From: Chamaecrista fasciculata
Taxonomy: Eukaryota; Streptophyta; Magnoliopsida; Fabales; Fabaceae
Assembly: GCA_003254925.1 (NCBI GenBank)
Contig: QANZ01031063.1
Span: 53,861 to 117,860 of the forward strand
DNA: 64,000 nt
Direction: 5' to 3'
In this document: piece after piece, positions 1 through 10,424 of the stretch
Layout of the letters: each line of letters opens with the position of its first letter
Position numbering within the stretch: the first letter of the stretch is position 1
Program-made: the position numbers and the translations under genes
The notes under the pieces: generated by a model
Told to the model about the DNA's origin: nothing
Databases searched by the model: none
Seen by the model: only the letters and a program-made list of their open reading frames with translations

Positions 1-995
1 AAAAAAAAAAAAAAAAACAAAAAAATTAAAATCATTCTGTATCTATTGCCAATTGTTATTTTTTACTTTTACTTTTCTATTTTTTATCTGAAAATATTTT
101 TTCAAATTTATGTTAAATTCACAAGTAATCTAATATAGATATTGTACGTATTAGAAAACAACTAATAAAAACAAATCTAATGAATATATATATATATATA
201 TATCATTAAAAAAATATATACATAAACTCCACAAATATGGCATGTCTTACAATCAAAAGGGTTACAAAGAACATTGAAAAGTAAATTCCCTCCCCCTACA
301 TTCAGTCACTCGCTCATATATATCATTAAAAATATATATATATATATATATATATATCATTCACTCACTCGCTGCCCATAGAAGCTAATTATTAAAGCAG
401 GCAATAAGTGCTTTCACTAGAAGACACTAATAATTCATATAAAATTAGACATAAGAATTTGACATGGTATGACAGATCTTGTAAAATATGTGAGCCACCA
501 TGGTCGATGATCCATTCCACACTTTGATTCCAGCATTCATCATCAATAATGCCCTGATATACACATTCATATACTAATTAATTATATCATTAATTCAATT
601 AAATTACCTGTGTAGGAAGGAGGTAGAATAGTCAAGACTAGAGAGTTTGACTCTGAAAGAAGAACGTTTAATTTACACAAACTGCTTCTATTGTAGAGAA
701 ATGAATTTAAAGTGAACTTCAACTCTATCTCCATTACAAATTAATGAATCATCATTGCTAGCTCGTCCCTGCAAGTGAAGAAAACATATATAATATATTG
801 ATATGTATCATAAATAATATTCTAGGACAATGTTGAATTAGGAAATGATGGGTCCTTTATCCACTAAATAAGCTCTTCTCTACCTACATCATGCATATGA
901 TAAAGGCAATAAATTTTTTATATTTGAATTATTATAATTGTCAACTATTTGGTCATTGGGTCGAAGTTAGAGATCAAAAGATAAAAAATAATATA
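1..995. other. Intergenic, AT-rich, with microsatellites
   Basis: No gene is visible. There are two AT dinucleotide runs, at about 184-202 and 331-357. The second lies between two near-identical copies of a short motif containing tcactcgct (about 299-314 and 358-373), which suggests a small local duplication around the microsatellite. Confidence 0.6.
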
Positions 996-1003
996 AACTC
1001 AGG

Positions 1004-2298
1004 TAGAGTTGTCAAAATAAACTAGCCCCACTTGACTCAAACCTGCTTTGGCCCGCGATTTTAATGGTCAGGCTGGGTTGTCCCATTTTTAAAATGGGCT
1101 TAGAAAATCTTAGCCTAGCCCAATGGGCCTATTATAATTTCTTTTATAAAAAAATATATTATATATAATTTGATATATAATAAAGAAAATACAAGCATAT
1201 GATATAAATGCCAAAGTGCGAATTTGGTTTTGTATCTTTGCTCCAGGTCCAAAATTAGTCCTATATCCTTTGTTGTTTCAGTTTTGGTCCCATATGTTTT
1301 GAAAACCTCCCACCGTTAGTCCTCGTCCGTTTTAAACCGTTAACTAGGAAAATTAAGTCAGGAAAATTTACAAATCAGTCCTTTAAATTACAGTTTAGTC
1401 TTGAAACTTCAAGTCCCTTTCACTTTAGTCTATGACTATCAAAATAAAAGTGAAAGAGCATGCCTAAAGATTCTCAAACCTAACATCTTGGTCCCTCTGT
1501 CATTTGCTTTAATTTGTGTTGTTTTTGCATTTCTATTCCATTTTATGAAGAATTCATGGATTAGGGACCAAGATGTAAGGTTTGAGAATCTTCAGGGATG
1601 CTCTTTCACTTTTATTTTAATAGTCAGGGACTAAAGTGAAAGAGACTTGAAGTTTTCAAGACTAAACTATAATTTAAAGGAGTTATCTATAATTTTTCCT
1701 GACTCAATTTGCCTAGTTAACGGTTTAAAATGGACGGAGGACGTTAGGTGGGAGGCTTTCAAAACATAACGGACCAAAACTAAGACTAAAAGATATAGAG
1801 CTGATTCGGGACCTGGAGTAAAGATACAAGACCAAATTCGAGACAAAAAAAGACATAGGACTGATTTGGGACCTGGAGCAAAGATACAGGACCTAATTCG
1901 CACTTTGTCCTAATATAAAATATAAATATTTAAAATTATACTACATAATGTAATAAAAAAATGAGTGAAATGATAAGTAAATATTATTTTTTTTATTATA
2001 TTACTATATATTTCATATTTTCATTTAATTTTTCAAATCTTAATCATCCAACATATTTATTTTTATAATAATATTAATTCTTATTTTATTTATTAAAAAT
2101 TATTAACTAAATATTTTTTTAATAAAATGAGCTAGCACGTGTTCAGCCCGATCCAAATTTTTTGAGCCCGCATGAAAATGGGCTATCTTGATCCAACCCA
2201 TTTTTAAAATAATTTAATTTTGCTAGCTAGCCCGACCATATGTTTTTATGCAGACCAATGGACCGGCCTGTTGGGCCGAGCCCATTTTGACGGCTCTA
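1004..2298. mobile_element. Non-autonomous hAT-type DNA transposon
   Basis: The ends are imperfect inverted repeats: tagagttgtcaaaat on the left pairs with attttgacggctcta on the right. Both are followed inward by GGGC/GCCC-rich subterminal sequence. A perfect 8-bp direct repeat, aactcagg, flanks the element at 996-1003 and 2299-2306, which is the target-site length of hAT transposons. There is no transposase ORF, so the element would depend on another copy. It carries a second foldback element inside (1212-1907). Confidence 0.85.
1212..1907. mobile_element. Foldback/MULE-like element nested in the hAT element
   Basis: The left arm starts caaagtgcgaatttgg and the right arm ends aattcgcactttg. 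The arms stay complementary over a few hundred bases, with many copies of the ggtcc/ggacc motif typical of long-TIR MITEs in this window. Short ORFs in it (1401-1634, 1667-1903) are simply the two arms read through and are not genes. I did not find a convincing target-site duplication. Confidence 0.6.
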
Positions 2299-2727
2299 AA
2301 CTCAGGGTTCAAAAAGTAAAATATTACTTTAAATTTAGGGACTAAATTGTTATTAAAACCTAAATAATTGAATTGTATATTTTGATTATACATGAATTAA
2401 GTAATTGACTCACTATAAATTCAAAGATGAACTAATAGATTATCTCTCTGTTTTATTTTACGTCTGTTCTAAACTCTTCGGTCTTCAGTCTTCAGTCTTC
2501 ACTCTTGTACTTCTCAAAGGATTGAGCACTCAATTTTGAAGAGTTCTCATCAAATGCCTGTTTAACGCTAAAACAAATATAACTTTGATTATATAGAGCA
2601 CAGTTAAATTTCGTTCAAGACGTGCACCAGCCAAGACAGTCAGCATCAACAAAATATTAAATGATTCATTAATAAACTTTTATTTTAATCATAAAACGAT
2701 TAGCATCAAAACGTATTGCACTGTATC

Positions 2728-3358
2728 TAGGGGTGTTCGTTGGGCGGTTTAAGCGGTTTTGAACACAATTTTTAACCAAACCGCTCACATCGATTTGAAG
2801 CAATTCTTAACCAAACGGTTAAAAATAATTTGTTTAACCAAATCAAACCAAACCAATAATTAAACGGTTTGGGCGGTCGGTTTGAGCGGTTAATAAGCTC
2901 ATAGTTGTTTTTATTAATTGATTTATAAAATTAGAAAGAAAAAAAAGTGTTTGGGTGTTGTAAGTCTAATTTATAAAATAGATAAAAAATGACAAATAAT
3001 ATTAGAGATTTGAGAGGATAAAATTGTATGACGAAGAATAGTAGTTAGTTATTGTCTAAGATAAACAAAATATTTTATGATTCGATAAGATAACATAATA
3101 AAAAATATTTTAAAATCAAATGATGATAAAAAAATTAATAATTTTTGTATTAAATGTAATAACATATAGCAAAATATAAATGAAAATAGCTATATATAAA
3201 TACTAGCAGTCGGTTCGGTTAATTGTATGTTTAAATTGTTAACCGAATCAAACCATTGAATTTTAACGCATTTTTAACCAAACCAAACCGCTCAATTGAT
3301 CAGTTTTGCTTCGGTTCAGTTTGGTCAAATTGGTTTGATCCGGTTTTAAACACTCCTA
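2728..3358. mobile_element. hAT-like MITE rich in aaaccgc motifs
   Basis: The left end reads taggggtgttcg and the right end aaacactccta, an imperfect inverted repeat of a type common in plant hAT elements. Subterminal regions are full of short inverted and direct copies of accaaaccgc and gcggttt, as expected for transposase-binding repeats. The candidate 8-bp flanks match only in part, so the boundaries are good but the family is less certain. No coding capacity. Confidence 0.6.
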
Positions 3359-3473
3359 ATTGTACACCAAAGAAAAAAAAGAATTCAATTATTTTCTCCA
3401 TTTTATTTAGGCTGGTGGGTTTTATGATCCACCAAAACAAAGCAGGTAAACATAGTGGGTTTAAAAACAAAAA

Positions 3474-3790
3474 GGCAAAAGCAACATTTTGGTCCCCAAA
3501 CTTTACTCAATTGTCAATTTTATCCTTTACTCTTATTTTAATCAAATATTAATGACAAAATTTACGTAACTAATGACATGTAATGTAAAATTGTTAGAAA
3601 AAGAAATTTAAATTTCAACTCAAATTAAAAAATATGATGAGATCTATCGTTAATTTATTGAAAGTTAATTAAATGATAAAATTGATCAAAATGTGAAACA
3701 ATAATTGGGACGAGATTGACTATAAAAAAAGATTGAGGTTTGAATTCGATAGTTGATGGAAAATTTAAAGATCAAAATGGTACTTTTGCC
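3474..3790. mobile_element. MULE-like MITE upstream of the first UGT
   Basis: Inverted termini ggcaaaagcaac and ggtacttttgcc bound a 317-bp AT-rich body. The 9-bp flanks aaacaaaaa (3465-3473) and aaacaaaga (3791-3799) match at 8 of 9 positions, the length expected for Mutator-like elements. The right end is 175 bp from the UGT start codon, so it forms the distal promoter. A related copy lies at 54243-54589 in front of another UGT. Confidence 0.7.
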
Positions 3791-3867
3791 AAACAAAGAA
3801 CTCAATCTTTGTCAGCATTACTTTAATCACATTCAAACATCAATTACCTTCTCCATTGCCATCTTCC

Positions 3868-3874
3868 TATAAAT
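3868..3874 (+). promoter_or_regulatory. TATA box of the UGT at 3965
   Basis: TATAAAT lies 97 bp before the ATG in a conserved context (cttcc before, tcccacatcccc after). This predicts a 5' leader of roughly 65 nt. The paralogous pseudogene upstream region (about 10361) has the same context but CTCTAAAT, so its TATA core is lost. Confidence 0.6.
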
Positions 3875-3964
3875 TCCCACATCCCCTTCTCTTAAAAACC
3901 CAAACTTGTCCACCAAAAAGAAAAAAGAATAACCCAAACTTTTTCAAAACCCAGAAATCATAAC

Positions 3965-5416
3965 ATGGGTAGTGAGCTAAATCACAAGCTCCACATCTTC
4001 TTCTTCCCCTTCCTTGCTAATGGTCACATCATACCAACAGTTCATATGGCCAAGCTTTTTGCCTCAAGAGGCGTCAAAACCACCATAGTCACAACCCCAC
4101 AAAACCATTCTCTTATTTCCAAATCAATACAAACTTCACTATCTCTTGGCCACTCCATCAACATCATCACCATCCAATTTCCTTCTCTCCAAGTTGGATT
4201 ACCCCAAGGCTGTGAAAATGTTGATCAACTCCCATCACTAGCTCTCTTCTTTGCCTTCTTCAAAGCAAGCAACATGCTTCAAGAGCCTTTAGAACTACTC
4301 TTACTTCAACACCATCCAAATTGCCTTATTGTTGATTTCTTCTTTCCATGGGCCGTTGATTCTGCAGCCAAATTTGGGATTCCTTCTATTATGTTTCATG
4401 GATATGGTTCTTTCGCTCTTTGTGCTCATCAGTGTATCAAACTCTATCAACCTTATAAGAATGTTTTGTCTGAGTCAGATCCCTTTGTGATTCCTACTCT
4501 ACCCGGAAACGAGATTAAGATGACAAGGATGATGTTGCCTGATTATGTCAAGGACAATACTGTGGATACAGAGATAGCTAAATTAATGAAGGCATCCTAT
4601 GAATCTGAGGCGAGATGTTTTGGGGTGGTTGTGAATAGCTTCTATGAACTTGATGGAGTCTACGCAGATCATTACAAAAAGGCATTTGGAAGAAAAGCAT
4701 GGCTGATAGGCCCTCTCTCTTTGTGCAGCAAAGACATAAAAGAGAAAGCAAACAGAGGAAAGGAAGCATCCATTGATGAACAAGAGTGCTTGAAGTGGCT
4801 TGACTCTAAGGAACCCAGTTCAGTTGTTTATGTCTGCTTTGGAAGCATCTCTAACTTCCCTATTCCTCAACTCAAAGAGATAGCAATGGGTTTGGAAGCT
4901 TCAGGCCAAAATTTCATCTGGGTAGTGAAGAAAAACAAAAAAGAAGATGAAGATGATGGATGGCTGCCTGAAGGATTTGAAAAGAGAATGGAAGGAAAGG
5001 GTTTAATCATAAGAGGGTGGGCACCACAAGTGTTGATTCTTGAGCACAAAGCTATTGGTGGGTTTGTGACACATTGTGGGTGGAATTCAACGTTGGAAGC
5101 AATAAGTGCAGGGGTTCCTATGGTGACAAGGCCTGTATTTTCTGATCAATTTTACAATGAGAAGTTTGTGACACAAGTTATTAGAATTGGAGTTGCAGTG
5201 GGTGTGAAGAAATATGTGAGTGTGTTTGGGGATAACATTGATAAGGAAGCCATTGTGAAGACAGTGAAAGACATAATGGAAGGAGAAGAAGCAGAGGAAA
5301 TGAGAAATAGAGCAAAGAAACTTGGAAAGATGGCGAGGGAGGCTGTGGAAGAAGGAGGATCATCTTATCTTGAGGTTGATTCTCTAATCAAAGAGCTTAC
5401 CAGTTTGAAGGATTAG
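3965..5416 (+). CDS. UDP-glycosyltransferase, group D / UGT73-like (copy 1)
   Basis: Intronless 483-residue family-1 GT (GT-B fold), a cytosolic enzyme that transfers sugar from a UDP-sugar to small acceptors. The N-terminal half binds the acceptor. His21 in the FFPFLANGH motif and Asp124 in the CLIVDFFFPW motif form the usual catalytic dyad. The PSPG box spans residues 352-395 (WAPQ...HCGWNS...DQ), and the final Gln395 fits UDP-glucose. One oddity is that PSPG position 38 is Arg389 (codon agg), where all other copies here have Trp (tgg) in MVTWP. The ATG at 3965 is chosen because the preceding sequence is a typical CA-rich leader with a TATA box and all paralogs start there. The acceptor is unknown; scopoletin, flavonol and triterpenoid glucosyltransferases all occur in UGT73. 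Confidence 0.95.
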   Translation: MGSELNHKLHIFFFPFLANGHIIPTVHMAKLFASRGVKTTIVTTPQNHSLISKSIQTSLSLGHSINIITIQFPSLQVGLPQGCENVDQLPSLALFFAFFKASNMLQEPLELLLLQHHPNCLIVDFFFPWAVDSAAKFGIPSIMFHGYGSFALCAHQCIKLYQPYKNVLSESDPFVIPTLPGNEIKMTRMMLPDYVKDNTVDTEIAKLMKASYESEARCFGVVVNSFYELDGVYADHYKKAFGRKAWLIGPLSLCSKDIKEKANRGKEASIDEQECLKWLDSKEPSSVVYVCFGSISNFPIPQLKEIAMGLEASGQNFIWVVKKNKKEDEDDGWLPEGFEKRMEGKGLIIRGWAPQVLILEHKAIGGFVTHCGWNSTLEAISAGVPMVTRPVFSDQFYNEKFVTQVIRIGVAVGVKKYVSVFGDNIDKEAIVKTVKDIMEGEEAEEMRNRAKKLGKMAREAVEEGGSSYLEVDSLIKELTSLKD

Positions 5417-6163
5417 GGTTAGAGTGTTTTAATAGTCTATTTTATATTTTGAGTTTATTATATCTCATCTTTTAATTTAGCATTACATCTACTCATATAG
5501 AAAGAGTAAAAAAAATAAAAGAAGAGAGAGATAGACTCGAAAACATAAAATATTGGAGCAGTATTCTAATAACACTCCATGTGAAAAGAGTGTGCTTTTA
5601 ATTAGTTCAATATGTTTCTGATAATTATTCCTTCGATTTGAATAAGATCACTCTACTCTTTTCAAAAGTCGTTTAAGAAGCAACAAAAAAGTGTTGCTGA
5701 AATTCCATTAAGCAATAAACAATTATTTAAAGCTGTAACTAAATCTTAGTTCTCTTTTATATATTTGGAATCCTATATATGGTTTTAATTTAAAATGACT
5801 TCTCTCTAACATATACATGTATGATGTACCTTAATGAACAATCACAATATATACATATGTGTACGTGTAAACATCCTTCATGTATTCCTTATCTTATTGA
5901 ATTCTATCTTAGGCATTACTTCACTCAGATACTAACTTGATGTTAGAGACTCATAAGAGAACCCCCTCGCAACATGAGTTTCCGTCTCCCTTACAAGTCC
6001 AAAAAACTTAGAATTGGGCTAAAGGATTCACCAATTATTGTCCTATAATCTCTAAACTTTAGACTTTAGCATTAATTTTCAAGATCAATTTTACCCTAAT
6101 TCAATTTCATGACATAAAATTTCAGGTTTCCATTAAGTATTAATATTTTAATCACCTTTATAC
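5417..6163. other. 3' flank of UGT copy 1
   Basis: No further gene. Bases about 5590-5720 closely resemble 11905-12050 downstream of the UGT pseudogene (shared tgtttctga, ttgaataagat and tgttgctgaa-type words), so this flank was duplicated with the gene. Bases about 5900-6010 resemble 28940-29110 and look like remnant LTR sequence, at low confidence. Confidence 0.5.
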
Positions 6164-6657
6164 AGGGGCGGAGAGAAGGGGGAGCCAAGAGGGGCCATGG
6201 CCCCCCTCCCAAATTGAGTATTATACATAAAAGTATATGAAATTATCAATATTAGTTAAATGTTTTGTCTGTTTTAGTTTATATAAGGGCAAACGTGTGT
6301 CCTTCACATTGCATCTATTTCTTTTTTAAGATAATATTGCAGCATGGTCATCTCATGAGAAAAATATAAGCCAAAATCTTATTTTGGCCCTTAATGATTA
6401 CCTAAAGTTCTATTTTGATCCTTAATATTTTTTTTGTTATGTTTTGGTCTTTAATTTTTCCTAAAAGTTTCATAATTGAACTTTAACTATTGAATGTGAT
6501 CATGTTTCTTTCGTCTCAAACCCGAAATTCCTAAACAAAATATTAGGGACTAAAAAAAATTTTGAGTAAATATTCAGGACCAAAATAAGATTTTGGCCAA
6601 AAAAATTTTCGGCTCCCCTAACTAAAAACCCTAACTAAAAATCCTGGCTCCGCCCTT
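6164..6657. mobile_element. hAT-type MITE with gggcgga termini
   Basis: The left end aggggcggag pairs with the right end ctccgccctt. A perfect direct repeat acctttatac lies on both sides (6154-6163 and 6658-6667). An 8-bp hAT target site would be contained in it. The inner part from about 6370 to 6598 is a second inverted-repeat element (gccaaaatcttattttgg / ccaaaataagattttggc), so this is a nest of two elements. Confidence 0.75.
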
Positions 6658-7152
6658 ACCTTTATACATGTATGTCTCCGTTTTATAAAATTAATAATAG
6701 AATTTATTACCATAGTACTATTCTATAAACATCATTAGTTTATCTTTATAGGAAAAAAAAAAAACAATTATGGATCGTCAAATGCATCTCACTTCATGCC
6801 TTGGATACATTAAATAATTTAGTCTTAAATTATAGATGAGTTAGGTTCTAAACTTTAAATAAATTTATTTATTGAAATACAAATAATAGCAGTTCTAAAA
6901 TTTTATCCTTTTTCTTCTTTATAAATAAATAAAATCTTCAGATACTAGAAATGCAAACTTAAAAAAGTTTTAGCCTTCCACATTGATCTGCGGTGAGAAA
7001 GACATATAGCATCAATAAGATAAAAAGCCTTGGATGTTTATGTACTTATTTAGAGGAACGTTCTTAAACTTTAAACTTCAAAGAAAGTTTCTTTATCTTG
7101 GAAAGAAAAAGACGACAAAATCCTTCTTGACTGTTCCATTTTGAAAAACATA

Positions 7153-7543
7153 GGCTAAAGTGTACTTTTGGTCCCATGACTTTTTTGTTGCAATTTTGCC
7201 AAATTCTCAATTTGGTCCCATAACTTTGGCAAAAGTCTCAATTTGGTCTCATAACTTTTTTGTTGCAATTTTGGTCCCATGACTTTTGAAAACTTCTCAC
7301 CGTTAGTCTCAAGCTGATTTCCATCCATTATCTGCCGTTAAATTCACTTCACCCATATTTGTCATGTCATCATTTAACTAAGTATGTCAAATCATCTTTA
7401 ACGGCACAAAATGGATGAAAATCAACTTGGGGCCAACGGTGAGATGTTTTCAGAAGTTATGAGACCAAAATTGTAACAAAAAAAGTTATGAGACCAAATT
7501 AAAACCTTTGCCAAAATTAAGGGACCAAGAGTGCACTTTAGCC
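7153..7543. mobile_element. MULE-like MITE with ggctaaagtg termini
   Basis: The left end ggctaaagtgtacttttgg and right end ccaagagtgcactttagcc are inverted repeats that continue through ggtccca/tgggacc arms. The flanking 9-mers aaaaacata (7144-7152) and aaaaatata (7544-7552) match at 8 of 9 bases. No ORF. It sits about 240 bp before the truncated UGT at 7786, and the paralogous position before the intact UGT at 15420 lacks it. Confidence 0.75.
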
Positions 7544-7785
7544 AAAAATATATAACATTCATTTAATTCTCATTACAAAACAGGAATCTCTTCCCCAACA
7601 AAGCACCAAAAGCCAAAAACCAAAATAATTATTCTATAATATATTCATTGTCTACATCACTTTATCACACTCAAATATGTAACTCCTCCACCATCATCAT
7701 CGTCTTCTTCTCCTCTGTTTCTCCAAAACCCTTTATCTGAAAAAACCCTTACTTTTCAACGCAGAAATAATCAATCAACACATAC

Positions 7786-8025
7786 ATGGCCACAGAAAAT
7801 CAAAATCCTCACATATTCTTCTTCCCCATTAATTGTGACCACCCCTTCTATTTCCAAATCATTACGATCTTCAATGTCTCTTGGTCACTTCATCAATTTC
7901 ATCACCATCCAATTTCCCTTTATCCCCAATTGGGGTTTTCCCATGACTGTGAAAATGCTGATGAAATCTCTTCACCATCTCTGTTTCTTCTTTTCTTGGC
8001 AAGCCTCTTTTGTTAAGAGTTTGTA
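7786..8025 (+). pseudogene. UGT pseudogene, 5' stub only
   Basis: The first 11 codons (MATENQNPHIF...) match the start of the intact UGT at 15420. About 100 nt are then missing: the FFP codons run straight into sequence equivalent to codon 40 onward, out of frame. Homology continues to about 8025 (matching caatttccct and tgtgaaaatgctgatgaaatctc of the paralog) and then stops. The catalytic Asp, the PSPG box and the whole C-terminal half are absent. The promoter and leader (about 7570-7785) still align with 14350-14470 plus 15360-15419. This is the dead second member of block A. Confidence 0.85.
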
Positions 8026-8811
8026 ATAATGGATGCGACCTGAAATCCCAAATTAGCTAAGGGTCAATGTGTAGTAAATATGAGAAGTTTATTTATTATA
8101 TAAGATAGTTTAATATAAATACATATTAAATGACCTGAACTTAGATTTAATTAAGTCTAAAATTTTAATATTTTAATTTAATAGACATGACCTTTTATGT
8201 TATGTTCATAGTTAACTATTAATAGGCGCGCTTCTTAATTAAGTAATTCTTAACTATTAATTAATGGATATTTGTCTTTCTATTATTAATGAACGATTGT
8301 GGTTTTTAATCATTTTCATTGGTTAACTATATAAGTATATAATATTGTATCGCTATATATCTATTTATGCAAAAAAAATAAGATTGATTTTTATTTATTT
8401 TGAATAAAAGAAATTTTTAGAGTATTTTGTCATTTTGAGAATTGTGTCAATTATGATTTATAATATTATTAAATATTTTTCAATGACATTAATAATATTA
8501 TTTGTAAATCATACTTATGATAAAATTAATTCCTTTTATCATGTAGAAACAAAATATAATTTTTTAAAAAATAAATGTAAATGTGTATCAATAAAAATCA
8601 AGGGTGTATTTGAAAAAAATACTAAATATTCTTATGATTATTAAAGTTGAATAAAAAAAATAATTTTAAAAGGTATATTTTAATATAATCCCATAAATAC
8701 TTTCACGCATCCAAACAAATTTGATATTCTTGATGATATGAAAATATATATTTTAAGAAGATAGTTTAATATATATTTTCAAGAAGTTAATGATATGAAA
8801 ATTCAATTTCA
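8026..8811. other. AT-rich intergenic
   Basis: Very AT-rich with no recognisable gene. The short ORF at 8435-8644 is low-complexity (Asn, Lys, Ile and Tyr rich) with no family resemblance. Confidence 0.5.
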
Positions 8812-9105
8812 CACTACAAAAAAGATACTTTAACAGTGGTTTTCTGGTTGGCCAAAAAAAAAGTGGTTTCTTGGAGATTTAGCAGCGGTTATAACTGCTG
8901 GTAAAGTTGGAATACTGGCGGTAGGAAACTGCCGCTAAATTACCTCTTTTTGTCTTTATATTTTTGTAATAGCATCAGTTTAAAACTGCGCGCTGTTAGG
9001 ATTTTCAAATTTTCAAAAAACAAATGGCGGCTGTTTTATAAAGCGCCGCTAAATACTTTGATTATTTTTCACAAAAATATGGCAACGGTTCGAAACCGTC
9101 AACAT
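8812..9105 (+). mobile_element. CACTA (En/Spm-like) transposon terminus, orphan end
   Basis: Starts cactacaaaaaa, the canonical CACTA terminus, and continues with subterminal repeats typical of the superfamily: agcggttataactgctg, ggcggtaggaaactgccgc and ggcggctg...gcgccgct. No matching right end (tttttgtagtg) or 3-bp target duplication was found in the following 2 kb, so it looks like a truncated end. No transposase is visible. Confidence 0.7.
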
Positions 9106-9139
9106 ATGTAATAGAGAGACAAGGAAAGTCGTAGGCCTT

Positions 9140-9640
9140 TGACTGTAAGATATATCAAGATATGAGGGATGCGCTAGAAGATATATTATAGAAAGGTGGC
9201 TACGTACATGAAGAAAAACACATTATTTTCCTTTTAATTTAAATATTTGTATGAAATAATCTCATCTTGTAAAAATACAAGATTCTCTTTTCTGCTTCAT
9301 TTAGTTTTCTAAGATTAGGGATGCGCTAGAAGATATATTTTCTTTATAAAAATTGGGCATACATATCTTCTAGAATGATATATCTTCTAAAATATAAATA
9401 AAATAATACTTATAAAATCATAATATTAATATACTTATAAGGTTAAACACATCTATTAAAGAAACATATAAAAAGACATATATTCTAGAAGATATATTTT
9501 TATAATGGGGGACATATATATCCTAAAAGATATTTTCTTATTAACTATTGTGCAGAAGATAATCTTCTATATATAATACTCATAGAAGATCATGATATAT
9601 ATATCTTCTACACATAATACTTATACGATCTCCTCTATAG
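9140..9640. repeat. Cluster of agaagatat / atatcttct motifs
   Basis: Roughly ten copies of agaagata(tat) and its complement occur in 500 bp, including gatgcgctagaagatatatt twice (from about 9169 and 9318). The alternating orientation gives many small hairpins. The sequence lies between the CACTA end and the UGT pseudogene, and could be the degenerate body of an element. Confidence 0.5.
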
Positions 9641-9689
9641 CTAATATTTAATCTTTCAAATTTTTCATCGAATTTTAAGAATTCCCATC

Positions 9690-10000
9690 AATTAATTATG
9701 TCAAAAGTGTTAATTTTGTTTTCAAATTTTATACTAATTGTCAATTTTATCCCTATTTTTTTTACAGACAATTTCATCTCAATACTTTATATTTCGATTA
9801 ATTTTATCATTTTCTTTTACTTTAACTAAATATTCACGATAAAATCTACGTGACTAATAATATGTAATGTAAAATTAATAGAAAAAGAGTATTAATGCAA
9901 ATTGAAAAACAGAATGTAATTTATTATTAATTTATTGAAAGAAGTTAATTAAAGAATAAAATTAATCAAAATATATATCTATATATTAGTACTTAATGAG
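9690..10000. mobile_element. Degraded MITE related to the one at 3474-3790
   Basis: Contains the same words as 3474-3790 (caaaagtgttaattttg, caattttatccct, taatatgtaatgtaaaatt, aattaaagaataaaattaatcaaaat) in the same order, but the right end is lost. It occupies the same relative position, upstream of a UGT, as 3474-3790. Confidence 0.5.
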
Positions 10001-10424
10001 ATAATTATTAATATTTCCAAACTGTGAATTGGGTTCTTTAACCAGTAGTTTTATCATAATCCAATTTATCAATGATTATCACAATTCAATACAAACCTCA
10101 AATTTATTCTTACTCAGAATCATAAATTAAAATTAGTTTCATAACTAGTAAATCAAGTATCAATCCAATTTTCACATAATTAAACAATTCTAACATCTTC
10201 CCCATTCATTTGAGTTTTAATGTTTTACAATCCCATGTCAAGCAAAGCACAAGCCAAAGCATTAAAAAAATAAACTCAAACTTTGTGAGCATTATTTAAT
10301 CACATTCACACTTCAACTATCTTCTCCATATATATATATATATATATTGGTCATCTCCCTCTAAATTCCCACAACCCCATCTCTAAAAAAAATCCAAACT
10401 TTTTCAAATTCCAGCAACCAAAAC

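Noticed and set aside
3256..3552. 98-residue ORF before UGT copy 1
   Set aside because: Runs across the end of one transposon and into a MITE; no recognisable domain.
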